Assembly: GCA_903824045.1 (NCBI GenBank)
Contig: CAIJVD010000010.1
Span: 1 to 64,000, forward strand
DNA from: an uncultured Chlorobiaceae bacterium
Lineage (GTDB): Bacteria; Bacteroidota; Chlorobiia; Chlorobiales; Chlorobiaceae
Length of the DNA stretch: 64,000 bases
Direction: 5' to 3'
A program made the translations under genes and the position numbers. Below, piece after piece: positions 50,989-62,106 of this stretch. The number at the start of each line of letters is the position of its first letter. Within the stretch, counting starts at the first letter, position 1. Under the pieces are notes generated by a model. It saw only the letters and a list, made by a program, of their open reading frames with translations, did no database searches and had not been told where the DNA came from.

Positions 50989-51714
50989 TCAGGTGCCGCA
51001 ACAGCCTCTATACTCCTTACCGCTTCCGCAGGGACAGCGGTCATGCCTTCTGATCGTAAAGATTCGGGCTACAGGTTTCGCGATATCTGCCGCTGCTTCT
51101 CCCTTCGCTATCCGGGCTGAATACCAGAATCGATAGATATGACTGACGCTGTTTGCGACAAGCTCTTTCAGCCGCCTCCGCTCATCCCCTCCTAACTCCT
51201 GATCTTCATGCTCACCTCCGGCGAGCATCAGCATCGGGCCAAGCATCAGAGCGGCGGAATGGCCACCTTCATCAATGGCGACAAAGATAGGCTTCCAATG
51301 ATCGTAATAGAGCTCGATACCAAACATGAACGCCGCTGCCCAGGAGGCAACAGCCGACTCTTCAGCTTCCCTGGAAGGATAGGCAAAAAAATTGAAAACA
51401 GGCATAAAGCCATCCGGATCAGTCCGGATCGCGGCCTCAAGAGCGCCCATATAACGCACCAGAAGCCATCTGAGCCGCTGATCCTGCCCGGCAGAAGAGC
51501 TTCCGTCGAATTCGCTTTCCCGTGTTCCGATGACATAGCCAGTCCACTCCTCCGGAGTGACAGAGACCGGCCCGATAGCGAGTGCCGTTGCAAATCCGTC
51601 AAGGCCGTCAAGCGTCATGAGATCGGAAGTGGACGACTCAAACCGGAGAACGCGGTTGAGCTCCTCCAGCTCCAGGCTGGAAAGCGGCGTAGACAATGTA
51701 CTCAACGGCCCCAT
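50989..51714 (-). CDS. UPF0149/YecA-like protein with C-terminal SEC-C zinc motif
   Basis: LDGLDGFATALAIGPVSVTPEEW; C-terminal RRHDRCPCGSGKEYRGCCGT. Confidence 0.9.
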   Translation of the reverse strand: MGPLSTLSTPLSSLELEELNRVLRFESSTSDLMTLDGLDGFATALAIGPVSVTPEEWTGYVIGTRESEFDGSSSAGQDQRLRWLLVRYMGALEAAIRTDPDGFMPVFNFFAYPSREAEESAVASWAAAFMFGIELYYDHWKPIFVAIDEGGHSAALMLGPMLMLAGGEHEDQELGGDERRRLKELVANSVSHIYRFWYSARIAKGEAAADIAKPVARIFTIRRHDRCPCGSGKEYRGCCGT

Positions 51715-51935
51715 CGACCTCTCTTCAAAAGTTGCTGTCCGGGCCTATCCCCGCACTGTTTGTAACTCGTAGCTGTCTTCAGCATGGTCAAGTAAACGGA
51801 TGCGCGCAAAAGATCAATAAAGATCGGCTGCGCCTTAAAAAGTTAGAATAATCACTTATTTGTTCTTATAATGATCGATAGAAAATTCTCGACCCGAAGA
51901 CCCCATTCCTTTTACACTTTCAGACCGAGCACTCT

Positions 51936-52565
51936 ATGTCCTCATTCAAGTGCATACATGTTCCGCTACAAAAAGCTGTCCGTTCCTACCGGACAATGCT
52001 GTTGATCCTTGCAGCTTCAGCCATACAATCACTCTCTCCTGCAGCTGTTTTTTCCGAGACCGCCCCTGAACCTTTCCTCAAACAGCACACTCAGCAGGTT
52101 TCAGAAACGCCCCGTCCGTTCACGGACTCCATGCAGAAGTTTTTTTCCAATGTCACCCGGTACTTCGGAACACATTACCGCTCCGGCGGCCAGACCCCTG
52201 CGGGCTTTGACTGTTCCGGCTTTGTACGCTTCATGTTCGGCAAAACATTTGACATGGAGCTGCCAAGATCCTCAACGGAGATGGCTGCCATCGGAACAAA
52301 GGTAAACAAGGACGACCTTCAGCCCGGAGATCTTGTGTTTTTCCAGACAAAAGGGCGCAGAATCAATCATGTCGGCATCTTTATCGGCAACGATACCTTC
52401 ATTCACTCATCCCTCTCGAAGGGCATCACTGAAGACCGGCTGAACCACAGCTACTTCGAAAAACGCTTTGCCGGCGCAGTAAGGGTCCTCGACCCCGCAA
52501 CAGCCAAAAGCCCCGCTCTGCCTGTCAAGACCAAAGAGACAAAAGCGCAGGGCGAAGCCTCCTGA
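51936..52565 (+). CDS. NlpC/P60 (C40) family cell-wall peptidase, secreted
   Basis: GTHYRSGGQTPAGFDCSGFVRFMFGKTFDMELPRSSTEMA, LQPGDLVFFQTKGRRINHVGIFIGNDTFIH. Confidence 0.94.
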   Translation: MSSFKCIHVPLQKAVRSYRTMLLILAASAIQSLSPAAVFSETAPEPFLKQHTQQVSETPRPFTDSMQKFFSNVTRYFGTHYRSGGQTPAGFDCSGFVRFMFGKTFDMELPRSSTEMAAIGTKVNKDDLQPGDLVFFQTKGRRINHVGIFIGNDTFIHSSLSKGITEDRLNHSYFEKRFAGAVRVLDPATAKSPALPVKTKETKAQGEAS

Positions 52566-52592
52566 CACCTTTTCCTTCTTTTCCTTATACAG

Positions 52593-52620
52593 GGAGCATA
52601 GCAATTGCGATATGCTCCCC
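52593..52620 (+). terminator. Hairpin downstream of the NlpC/P60 gene, possible terminator
   Basis: gggagcata ... tatgctccc; no T-tract. Confidence 0.5.
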
Positions 52621-52818
52621 CTCCCCGTTTACCCCTGCATCGTCTCAATCAAATCATCCCAAGAGCAACACCCTCCATGTAAGACCTATGTTATTTGCTG
52701 ATTTTGCATATATTGAGCGTATATGCATCAGCGCACCCTTTAGTTTCAGCTGTGCAGAGAAAACCGTTGCGTTCCCGCATACGACAACGTTCCGCCAACA
52801 TCAAACAAAGGAATTGCC

Positions 52819-53496
52819 ATGAAACACCCCAGAGTGAAATACCTGCTGCTTGCAGCGCTCGCGTCAACGGCAACTACCGCCCCGGCATTTGCCGACACTG
52901 GAAAGATCGGCGCTGCCATCAAAGCCGGCACGTCAGGAATCGGCGGAGAGGTGACGATAGGCCTGACCCCCTTCATCAATGCAAGAACAGGAGTTAACGC
53001 CTTCAATTACGACGGATCTGCCACCGAGAGCGATGTCCGCTATAACTACAGCCTGAGGCTGAAATCCTATCCCGTACTTCTCGACTGGCACCCGTTTGAA
53101 GATTCAGGATTCAGAATAACTTCCGGTGTCGTCATCAACAACAACACTCTCAGCGCAACAGGCGCCCCCCAAACCTCCTATACCATCGGAAACACGACCT
53201 ACTCCGCCGAGGAAATAGGAACGCTCTCGGGCAATGTCACCTTCAAGCACTATGCACCCTTTGCAGGCATCGGCTGGGGGAATGCCGTTGGAAACCACTC
53301 GGCTCTCTCTTTCGCTGTGGACCTCGGCGTCATCTTTCAGGGCACCCCTGATGTCGCACTTGCTGCAAGCGGCTCTATGGCTACCAATGAGCTGTTCAAA
53401 GCCGATCTTGACAGGGAGATCAACACTGTGAAGAGCAAGATCAATGATATCAAATACTATCCAGTGATCTCACTCGGCCTTGCCTATAAATTCTGA
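52819..53496 (+). CDS. Secreted / outer-membrane beta-barrel-like hypothetical protein
   Basis: Signal peptide VKYLLLAALASTATTAPAFA; alternating pattern; ends YYPVISLGLAYKF (C-terminal Phe typical of outer-membrane barrels). Confidence 0.8.
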   Translation: MKHPRVKYLLLAALASTATTAPAFADTGKIGAAIKAGTSGIGGEVTIGLTPFINARTGVNAFNYDGSATESDVRYNYSLRLKSYPVLLDWHPFEDSGFRITSGVVINNNTLSATGAPQTSYTIGNTTYSAEEIGTLSGNVTFKHYAPFAGIGWGNAVGNHSALSFAVDLGVIFQGTPDVALAASGSMATNELFKADLDREINTVKSKINDIKYYPVISLGLAYKF

Positions 53497-53767
53497 GCGC
53501 TGCTCACCCCTCTTTTTTACTCCTGATGCGGCTCCAGCTTAGAGCGGATGCCGCACAGGCCTTTTTTCGCCCCGGAACGAACCTTTTTCACACCAATAAC
53601 TATCCGCTGTCCCCCTGTAATCATCATCCATCAAATCGCAATGGAGCATCCTCTTTGAAAGACCCCATCTGATTATTCATCGTAACCAATTGTTACACCA
53701 GGAACAGCGGAAAACCTCTTTTTTCTCTGCATGCCAAAGCGAGCGCGAGCACCAAACCCGGAACGGC

Positions 53768-54823
53768 TCATTGCAGACAAAGATGCTGCTGCTGCAGCAG
53801 ACGGTAGTAAAGCTCCTCGTACTTCCCCACCATGCAGTTCAGCGAAAAACGTCGCTCAAACTCCTCCCGGCAAGCATGGCGCGACAACTCTCCGACATGA
53901 TGAATCGCCTCAATAAAATCAAGCCGGCTTTCACAGATAAAGCCCGTTTTGCCATGCGTTATCACTTCCGGTACTGAACCGCACCCCCTTGCAATCACCG
54001 GAGTTCCGCATGCGAGCGCCTCAATCATCACCAATCCGAACGGTTCAGGCCAGTCTATGGTATTAAGAAGTGCAATTGATTCTCGAAGCAACTCAATCTT
54101 GCGATATTCGTCAACCTCACCCACATAGTCGATCAGCGGATGATCAAGCAGTGGTTTCACTTTTTCCTCAAAATAGAGCCTGTCTGCCGGATCGATCTTG
54201 GCGGCAATCTTCAGCGGCACATGACAAGCCTTGGCAAGCATGATCGCCTGCACAGGTTTTTTCTCTTCGGAAAAACGTCCCAGATAAAGAAAATACTTTC
54301 CGGGTCGTGCGCTGAATTCAAATGCTGACTTGGGATAGCCGTGATATATCGTGTCTACCCAGTTGATATCGGGGACCGGATTGCGCTGGGCGTCACTGAT
54401 CGAAACATAGCTCATATCCCTGTATGCTCTCAGCAGGTTGGGGCAATCCCCGAGATCAAGTCTGCCGTGCATGGTAAGCACGGTTGGTACTGGCGCGGTT
54501 GCTGCAAAAGGCAAGGTCAGGTATTCAAGATGCGAATGAACAATATCGAACTCATGAAGCATCCGCCCATAGACCTCTGTTAGCATCATCATGCTTATCA
54601 TGACCGGCGAGTGCGGTTTTCTGCCCAGACGAAGGCTTTCGCTTATCGGAGCAACAAGCCTGGCGCTTGTTATGGAATCTCCGGATGCAAAAAGGGTGAC
54701 CTGATGCCCCCTCTCCACCAGCCCTTCGGTTAAATGATAGACGACCCTTTCAGTCCCCCCGTATTTTTTTGGAGGCACCCGTTCAACCAGAGGAGCAACC
54801 TGAGCGATGCGAAGCTTCTTCAT
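53768..54823 (-). CDS. Glycosyltransferase family 4-like protein
   Basis: MKKLRIAQVAPLVERVPPKKYGGTERVVYHLTEGLVERGHQVTLFASGDS; LYLGRFSEEKKPVQAI; EPFGLVMIEALACGTPVIARGCGSVPEVI. Start placed at 54823. Confidence 0.92.
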   Translation of the reverse strand: MKKLRIAQVAPLVERVPPKKYGGTERVVYHLTEGLVERGHQVTLFASGDSITSARLVAPISESLRLGRKPHSPVMISMMMLTEVYGRMLHEFDIVHSHLEYLTLPFAATAPVPTVLTMHGRLDLGDCPNLLRAYRDMSYVSISDAQRNPVPDINWVDTIYHGYPKSAFEFSARPGKYFLYLGRFSEEKKPVQAIMLAKACHVPLKIAAKIDPADRLYFEEKVKPLLDHPLIDYVGEVDEYRKIELLRESIALLNTIDWPEPFGLVMIEALACGTPVIARGCGSVPEVITHGKTGFICESRLDFIEAIHHVGELSRHACREEFERRFSLNCMVGKYEELYYRLLQQQHLCLQ

Positions 54824-54854
54824 CAGAGTCCGCTCCCGTTGAAGGAAATGCCAC

Positions 54855-55235
54855 TCAACAGGAGGCCTTGATGAGGGTTCCGTCGACCAGCGACTTACGT
54901 CCCCAGGATAGCCACAACCGTATTGTTCCAAGAGGTTCGCCGATAATTTCAGAGATCTCCCGATGTTTAAGACCGCTAATCTCTGACAAAAGAACAGATA
55001 ACTTTATATCTGCTGAACAGTTATGCCCTGCAACAGCGGCTTCAATTGGGGGGATGGAATCATAATAACAGCTTCTGAAGGTACGGAAAAGCTCCTTTAC
55101 TGAACTGCCCTTTGCTGCATGGCGATAGGTCCGGCTTACCAGCTCATTGGTTGCCGAGAGTGAACCGGTCATCCAGTAAGCAAGGCTGTATATATCATCC
55201 ATCAGATCATATGGCGTTTTTTTTATGCTGACCAT
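54855..55235 (-). CDS. Very small ECF-sigma-like protein (126 aa)
   Basis: From MVSIKKTPYDLMDDIYSLAYWMTGSLSATNELVSRTYRHA (region-2-like) and LLSEISGLKHREISEIIGEPLGTIRLWLSWGRKSL (region-4-like HTH); Shine-Dalgarno-like GGGGTGGG before 55235. Confidence 0.6.
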   Translation of the reverse strand: MVSIKKTPYDLMDDIYSLAYWMTGSLSATNELVSRTYRHAAKGSSVKELFRTFRSCYYDSIPPIEAAVAGHNCSADIKLSVLLSEISGLKHREISEIIGEPLGTIRLWLSWGRKSLVDGTLIKASC

Positions 55236-55571
55236 TCCCACCCCGATAAAAAGACAGTTAATAAACGGTAACGAGGCTAAAAGCAGGCCTCTGACATTTT
55301 GTAAATGCAACTTGCATGCCAAAGGGTAAATGCGCTGGATACCGTATGAGAAGGGAGTGCAGGATTCGGAAGTGTCTCAACTTGACCGTCCTGATGTGAG
55401 ACGTTGCTGCGCTGAGCCGGGCAAAAAGAGGGCCGTTAGTGAACAGGATGAGTGAAAATGAACAAAAATATCGTTTGGAAGTGACGTCGCTGAAGTATAA
55501 AATCAACCCTAAAAAAAAAACAGAAACGATCTGCAAGGAGTGCTTTGATCATGCTTGAATCCTGAGCGGCC

Positions 55572-55919
55572 ATGACTCTCACCGAATTCATAGGCGGCAT
55601 ACTTGATAGCGCTGAAAAACATCACGGAGTCAGTCCCATGATTTTTGGGGTTCTCTATTTCGGAAGCATCCCCTTTCTCATGATCTCTCTTGCCTGGCTG
55701 GTAAAAAACCTTCGCCTGAAAAAGCCTGCCATTCTGCCTGGTGCGCTCTCGGCGCTCTTTTTTATCGCCTCTTATCTCTACCTCATCATTGCAGGCAAAA
55801 ACATCCCGACGGAAATCTATTTGCTTATAGGGTTGGTTTTTACGGGAGGAGTTACATCCACCGTCATCACTGCGCGGCACAGGATTGGTGAAAGAAAGAA
55901 TAATCCCGGAGAGCGGTAA
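55572..55919 (+). CDS. Small integral membrane protein, hypothetical
   Basis: 115-aa ORF with about three TM segments (FGVLYFGSIPFLMISLAWLV, ALSALFFIASYLYLIIAG, YLLIGLVFTGGVTSTVI). Confidence 0.7.
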   Translation: MTLTEFIGGILDSAEKHHGVSPMIFGVLYFGSIPFLMISLAWLVKNLRLKKPAILPGALSALFFIASYLYLIIAGKNIPTEIYLLIGLVFTGGVTSTVITARHRIGERKNNPGER

Positions 55920-56032
55920 GGGCAGCAACGGCCAGCCGAACTCCTCTGCCAAAAGCGCGGGGCATGATCACCCGCGAATCCGCCGAAAAGGCCGGACGGA
56001 GCTCCTGCCCTGAGGTTTGCCAAAAAAGCGGG

Positions 56033-58119
56033 CTATACGAAAGCGGGTTTGAGCAGTTCATGAACTTTTTTCAGCAGTACGTTTATTGAAAACGGCTTGC
56101 TGATAAAAGCGATACCATCCTCAAGCACTCCGTGCCTGGCAATGATATCAGTGGTGTAGCCTGACATGAAAAGGGTTTTAAGGCCATGGCGGCGGGCCTG
56201 CAGTTTCCGGGAGAGCTCTACGCCATTCATTTCAGGCATGATAACATCCGTCACGAGCAGATGAATCTCCCCATCGTATGCATCCGAAATGCGAATCGCC
56301 TCTCCGGGCGTTAAGGCCGAAAGGATAGCATACTCGCTGTTCTGCAGCATCATCCTGCAAAGATTAAGGATATCCGGTTCATCCTCGACAAGCATGATCG
56401 TCTCCTTGCCATGGCTCTTTGAAGGAAGGGGATTATCCGGATTGTCGGGATCGGCATACCCTCTCTGAAGGGGCAGATAAATAGTGAAGGTCGAGCCCTT
56501 GCCGAGCTCACTTCGGCAGTCAATGACGGCATTGTTCTGCTTGACGATTCCATAGACCGTCGAAAGCCCCATCCCCGTGCCTCTACCCTCTTCTTTTGTG
56601 GTAAAGAATGGCTCGAAAATATGCGGGAGGTTCTTTTTTTCTATACCACAACCATTATCACTGACCGCAAGCGAAACATAGCTTCCCGGCTCCTTGCAAG
56701 GGTGTCCCGATGCCGATGCCGCGCTGTCGACAAAGATTATCCCCGTTTCAATCGTAATAACCCCGTGACCGGTTATGGCATCACGGGCGTTGACACAGAG
56801 ATTGCCAAGAACAAGATCCATCTGCGCCGGGTCGATTTTGACAAGCGTGCGCCCGGAAGCCGGAATCCAGACAAGGGAGATATCCTCCCCGATCAGACGC
56901 CTCATCATGGAGAGCATCTTTTCGAGCATCGTATTCAGATCGATAACGATCGGCAAGACGGATACCTTGCGTGAAAAAGCAAGAAGCTGACGGGTCAGCT
57001 CGGCAGAGTGCTCTGTTGCCTTGAGAATATCCTTCAGGTTGTTTTTGAGCGGCTCATCAAGGGAATAACGATTCAGGGCAATCTCAACATTACCGAGAAT
57101 GACGCCCAGCATGTTGTTGAAATCATGTGCGACTCCGCCTGCAAGCTGCCCGATCAACTCCATCTTCTGTGCCTGCAAAAGCGACTCCTGAAGATGACGC
57201 TCCGACTCTTCGGCGCGCTTGCGGGCAACGATATCCCAGGCCAGATCGGCAAGGGCACCAACCAGATTGACATCACCCTCACTATAATCCCATGGCTTGT
57301 CGGCAACTCCAAAAATAGCAGCCACCCTGGTACTGCGAATCAGGGGTACAACGAGCGTACGGCTGATTTTTGGATGATCATCCGGCAGTTTCCGGAAGTT
57401 CGGAGAGTTCCGGCAATCGTTGTGCAGTACAGCCTTCCTCTCCTTGACGGCTTCATCCCATATCCATGCCTCGGCAAAGGATGTATGCATCATTGATCCA
57501 AAATGTTTCGTCAGATTATGATGCATGCTGCTCGAATTAACTTGAAAGGAGGGTGCCTCCTCATCGGCATCAATAAACTGGCAAAAGCTTATCGTACTGC
57601 CGGTCAGGCGCTCGGCCTCATCAAGTGTCGCACGCAGCAGCTCTTCAACCGTTGCAGCGTCAGCCATCTCGTTGAGGCGGATACGAAAGGCCATGAGATC
57701 CTCGAGCTGCTTGCGCTCCGTAATATCCACACTGAAAGCCACGACAAACGGATTGCCGTCGATAATTATCCTCCGCCCCGTAATCATGCGCCATTGAAAC
57801 TCAGGGCCTCCTTTAATCAGAACCCGCCCTTCGGCAGACACCTCTACCCCGTATTTCAGAACATTCGATATTTTTTCGAAGGCAAGCGGCCTGTCATCGG
57901 GATGAAAAACCCCCAAGGCATCGATTCCCTTCATTTCGCTTTCGGGCTTGCCGAGAAGCTCATCTCGATGAAAAGCATTCCAGCTGACAAGCCGGCCGTT
58001 GGCATCGTTAACGGTAAAAGCCCCGGGGAAGCTCTCGATCAGTGCATTATTGAAAGCTTCGTGCCTGCACCCATAATCGGTTCCAGACTCTTCCGGTTTA
58101 CAACTCTTATCTCTTTCCA
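56033..58119 (-). CDS. Hybrid sensor histidine kinase (PAS, GAF, HisKA/HATPase, receiver)
   Basis: H-box GGVAHDFNNMLGVILGNVEIAL; VSDNGCGIEKKNLPHIFEPFFTTKEEGRGTGMGLSTVYGIV; receiver HLLVTDVIMPEMNGVEL. Start placed at MERDKSCK. Confidence 0.94.
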
Positions 58120-58660
58120 TAGTATTGGGGTTCTCATCCTGCAACGTCCTGAACGGGACGACAATGACCAATCGGCAAACCACAGGCAACTACGGAAGCT
58201 TAGCCGACAGAGCCCATGTGCCGCAAAGAAGATGCAGGCAAATCATGAAAATAGTAATGGCAATGACCCATGTAATTCCTTTGCGTGAAGGTGGTAGCCT
58301 TCATACGATAGATCCTGGACAACAACAAACCTGACGATGACATTCGGCAGGAAACAGGGCACTCCGCAACAATGAGGGGGGGAAGGAAGAAATACACCTG
58401 TAAATCATCGAAAGCTAATAACCCTCAACGAAAATATAAATAATATAATAATCAGCGCGCATTTTCTTGAGAGTCGTTCAGCATCAGAGAGGCATGCAGG
58501 AAAGAGTTCTTCAACACCCCTTCCCGACATCGCTCGCCAGCGTCGCAGGAAGAAAATGGCGCTCTTCCCTCGAGAGAGCCTCGGCAAGGTTGCAAAATTT
58601 GATTATTATCAGGAAGTTTAGAGGATCAAACACCTTGCATCATAACCCTCACGCCTCTCC

Positions 58661-59251
58661 ATGAAACTCCTGCTCAAGCTGACGCTCTATTTTCTCCTCT
58701 CGACAAGCGTTATATCCGGGCTCTTTTTTTTAAGCCTGGGCTTTCTGGTTTCACTTCACGCAAGCACTCCACAAAAAGCTGATGTCATCATCGTGCTCGG
58801 CGGGGATAACGGCTTGCGGGTTCGAAAAGGGGCGGAGCTCTACAACTCCGGATATGCATCACACATCATCCTGACGGGAATCGATGAGCGGTTCTACAAA
58901 CCTGCCCATCCCAACTGGCGGGAGCGCCGAATGATCGCCTTTGGAGTACCGAAAACCTCGATCAAGGTGGACACCCGTTCAACAACCACCTGGGAGGAGG
59001 CTGTCAATTCATCAGAAACCATGAAGAAAAAAGGGTGGCGCCATGCCATCGTCGTCAGCGACCCTCCGCACATGTTCCGTCTCTACCAGACCTGGAGCAA
59101 GGCCTTCGACGGCTCGGAGCTCTCCTTCATTCTGGTTTCAACAAAGCCTGAATGGTGGCACCCGATCTTCTGGTGGGAAAACAGCAAGAGCTGCCAGTTC
59201 GTTGTAAACGAGGTCAAAAAGAACCTCTTTTACTCTATCATGTACTACTGA
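58661..59251 (+). CDS. YdcF/SanA-like (DUF218) membrane protein
   Basis: ADVIIVLGGDNGLRVRKGAELYNSGYASHIILTG; DTRSTTTWEEAVNSSE; HAIVVSDPPHMFRL. Confidence 0.88.
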   Translation: MKLLLKLTLYFLLSTSVISGLFFLSLGFLVSLHASTPQKADVIIVLGGDNGLRVRKGAELYNSGYASHIILTGIDERFYKPAHPNWRERRMIAFGVPKTSIKVDTRSTTTWEEAVNSSETMKKKGWRHAIVVSDPPHMFRLYQTWSKAFDGSELSFILVSTKPEWWHPIFWWENSKSCQFVVNEVKKNLFYSIMYY

Positions 59252-60552
59252 GGCTCCCCATCATCCCCCTCTATTTCGGCCTCTCTGGCAAGATCCGGCG
59301 GAATCTGACGGCTAACTTTTGCTCCGAGCTTTCGAATTTCCTCAACTCTTCCGACAAGGTTCCCTCTCCCCTCCTTCAGTCGTTTCAGAGCCAGATCAAA
59401 TGAGTCCGTCACCCCTGAAAGCCTCTTTCGGGCCTCGCTCATCGCCTCCAGTACAAGAAAGACCTGATCATAGATCCTGCCAGCCTTTTCAGCGATAAGC
59501 TCCGCATTGCGGTTCTCATTGTCACGCCTCCAAATCTGGGCGATGAGCCTGAGGGTGACCATGAGCGTCGTCGGACCACAGAGAACAATATTATTGCCGG
59601 CAAACTCGTAGAGAAGATCGGAATCGGCCTGCAGGACGGCCTGCCAGGCTGGTTCAAGGGGAATGCACATGATAACAAAGTCAAGAGTCCGGTTGCCGCC
59701 AATATCGCTGTACTCTTTGGTCTGTAGCCCTGCAACGTGCCGCCGCACAGAGTTCAGGTGCTCCTTGAGCGCCTGCTGCCGAAGCGCTTCATCCTCCTCT
59801 GAGCTGTAACGCTCATAGGCCGTCAGGGAGACCTTGGAATCGACAATAACCGCCTTGCCGTCAGGGAGCATGACCACGAAATCAGGGCGTTTCAACACGC
59901 CACCCTCCTGGCGAAAGCTCTCCTGGGCAATATAGTCCCGACCCTTTTCGAGACCGGAAACCTCAAAGATCCTCTCAATGATCATCTCGCCCCAATCCCC
60001 CTGCTTTTTCGAATCGCCCTTGATAGCCCTGGCAAGCAGGTTTGCCTCATCGCTCACTCTGCCACTCAGCGCATGCAGCTGCCGCACCTGCTCGATAAGG
60101 CGCCCGGACAACTCGGTATCGCTCAGATGCACCTCTTCGACCCTTTTGCGGAAAGCCTCGAGCTGTTCACGAAGCGGTTGCAGGACACCCTCCATACGCT
60201 CACGATTCTCCTGGCCGATCGTCCGCCCGCGCTCTTCGAAAATGCGGTTGGAGAGGTTTTCGAACTCGGTTTTCATGCGTAACTCCGACTCCTTCTCAAG
60301 CGCTGTTTTTTCGGCAGCAATGCGCCGCTCACTCTCAAGTTCGGTCTCAATGCGGGCGTAACGCAGCTTGAGAGCGTCGAGTTCGGTGGTTTTTGATTCA
60401 AGCGTCGCCAACACCGGGCGCGAGCTCTCTTCAACAGCTCGAAGCCGCATCAGTTCCTCCCGCTGTGGAGCATCACGAACAATGCGGAATGCCACAAAAG
60501 CGAGCGTGAGAAGAAAAAGGAGCAGTATCAATACAACAGAGATGTCAAGCAT
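59245..60552 (-). CDS. rmuC: RmuC-family DNA recombination protein
   Basis: Coiled coil then KKQGDWGEMIIERIFEVSGLEKGRDYIAQESF, KRPDFVVMLPDGKAVIVDSKVSLTAYERY. Confidence 0.95.
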   Translation of the reverse strand: MLDISVVLILLLFLLTLAFVAFRIVRDAPQREELMRLRAVEESSRPVLATLESKTTELDALKLRYARIETELESERRIAAEKTALEKESELRMKTEFENLSNRIFEERGRTIGQENRERMEGVLQPLREQLEAFRKRVEEVHLSDTELSGRLIEQVRQLHALSGRVSDEANLLARAIKGDSKKQGDWGEMIIERIFEVSGLEKGRDYIAQESFRQEGGVLKRPDFVVMLPDGKAVIVDSKVSLTAYERYSSEEDEALRQQALKEHLNSVRRHVAGLQTKEYSDIGGNRTLDFVIMCIPLEPAWQAVLQADSDLLYEFAGNNIVLCGPTTLMVTLRLIAQIWRRDNENRNAELIAEKAGRIYDQVFLVLEAMSEARKRLSGVTDSFDLALKRLKEGRGNLVGRVEEIRKLGAKVSRQIPPDLAREAEIEGDDGEPQ

Positions 60553-60796
60553 TGGCAGATAGATGTTTCAGGATGAGGGTGTGGATCCCCTGGAGCGGGG
60601 TGAGCCCTTGTAGGAAAAGCACTTCTCGTGCCCTTTGGTCAATATAAGAAAAAGCCGCAGGATGGCCGACAAGCGTGCCAACTGGCGAAGAAAATGCAAT
60701 ACCAGCTCCCAGCCTCATATGGAGAGAGGCAATTTACGCCCACCCCCGTTTGCAATACCACAAGTTTTTCTTACCTTAACACTTCCCGAACAAAAG

Positions 60797-60870
60797 GGCG
60801 AAGTGGCCGAGTGGTTAGGCAGAGGTCTGCAAAACCTTGTACAGCGGTTCGAGTCCGCTCTTCGCCTCCA
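60797..60870 (+). tRNA. tRNA-Cys (anticodon GCA), CCA encoded
   Basis: GGCGAAG acceptor pairs with CTTCGCC; anticodon loop CTGCAAA; T-loop GTTCGAGTC; ends TCCA. Confidence 0.96.
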
Positions 60871-60874
60871 TACA

Positions 60875-60909
60875 ACGACAAAAGCCTGCGCACTGCAGGC
60901 TTTTGTCGT
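60875..60909. terminator. Hairpin terminator directly after tRNA-Cys
   Basis: 15-bp perfect stem acgacaaaagcctgc / gcaggcttttgtcgt. Confidence 0.88.
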
Positions 60910-60932
60910 TTCTACCGTTACTGGCTACCAGC

Positions 60933-62090
60933 TCAACCGATCTTTTTTGATCCGGAGATGATGGCCTGGACAAGCTTGTCGATCGTAGCATCGTCGATAA
61001 GCACAGGAATGTTGAGGCAGACGCTGCTGCGAAGCAGTGCTCCGGTTTTCGGCCAAAGCGCCTCGAGATCGGCATTGCTATAGCGATCGTACTCGCCGAG
61101 CAGGTGACCCCAAACTCCGGCAAAGTGCCAGTCAAGCGCCTCAGGAAGAATTTTGGTACCGAATCCGTGCTCCATCAGGTGCGCCTCAAACTGGAGCGCA
61201 GCATCATGATCCCTGACCTTGAAGATGAGCGTGTCACCCTGTGAGCCAGCCTCGTCGCTGAATGGCCTCAGCGTAATGTTGTCGAGATGGCGGATCCCCT
61301 CCTTGATTTTGCGCTTGTTCTCCTTCGACTTCGAAAGAATCATCTCGATCTTGGCGAGCTGGGCAAGACCGATAGCCGCAGTAACCTCACTGAGGCGCAG
61401 ATTGAGCCCCTTTGCGCGGCGGGGATCCTTGCCTCTTGGCAGACCGGGAAGGTGCATGTGCCCATGGTCGGAGAACTCGGCTGCGCGGTCGTAGATCTCC
61501 TTGTCGTTGGTGACAATGATGCCGCCCTCGCCGGTGTGAAGGGTCTTGCCTGCGTCAAACGAGAAAGAGCCGACGCTGCCGAAGGTACCGAGCTTGCGTC
61601 CCTTGTAGGATGCGCCGAGCGCCTGTGCAGCATCCTCGATCAACAGAAGATTGTGCTTCTTGCAGATAGCTGCAATTTCATCCATCTTCGGCGGTGCCCA
61701 CATGGGAATCGCCACGACGGCTTTCGTTGCCGGGGTGATTGCCTTTTCAACCTCTGCCGGGTCGAGATGGTAGGTTTCGTCAAGCTCAACCGGAACAGGC
61801 ACTGCGCCGAGCGCGCTGATGGCCTCTATCGGTGCGATGAATGTCCATGCAGTGGTGATGACCTCGTCTCCGGGCTCGATGCCCGCTCCGGCAAGCGCGC
61901 AGTGAATTGCCGCCGTTCCGGAAGAGACTGCATGGGCATACTTTACGCCCATATAGGCCGCAAATTTCTCCTCAAACTCCCGTGCCTTGTAGTTGCCGCC
62001 GCCGTAGCGGTAGAGGTTGACCTTCTCCTTGCTGAAAAGCTCCTGGATTTCGGCCAGCTCCTCACGGCCGATTAGTTCTGCACCAGCCAT
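60933..62090 (-). CDS. DegT/DnrJ/EryC1/StrS-family PLP-dependent sugar aminotransferase
   Basis: VSSGTAAIHCALAGAGIEPGDEVITTAWTFIAPIEAI, LLIEDAAQALGASYKGRKLGTFGSVGSFSFDAGKTLHTGEGG. Confidence 0.94.
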   Translation of the reverse strand: MAGAELIGREELAEIQELFSKEKVNLYRYGGGNYKAREFEEKFAAYMGVKYAHAVSSGTAAIHCALAGAGIEPGDEVITTAWTFIAPIEAISALGAVPVPVELDETYHLDPAEVEKAITPATKAVVAIPMWAPPKMDEIAAICKKHNLLLIEDAAQALGASYKGRKLGTFGSVGSFSFDAGKTLHTGEGGIIVTNDKEIYDRAAEFSDHGHMHLPGLPRGKDPRRAKGLNLRLSEVTAAIGLAQLAKIEMILSKSKENKRKIKEGIRHLDNITLRPFSDEAGSQGDTLIFKVRDHDAALQFEAHLMEHGFGTKILPEALDWHFAGVWGHLLGEYDRYSNADLEALWPKTGALLRSSVCLNIPVLIDDATIDKLVQAIISGSKKIG

Positions 62091-62106
62091 ACTTCGCTCT
62101 GCTCCT

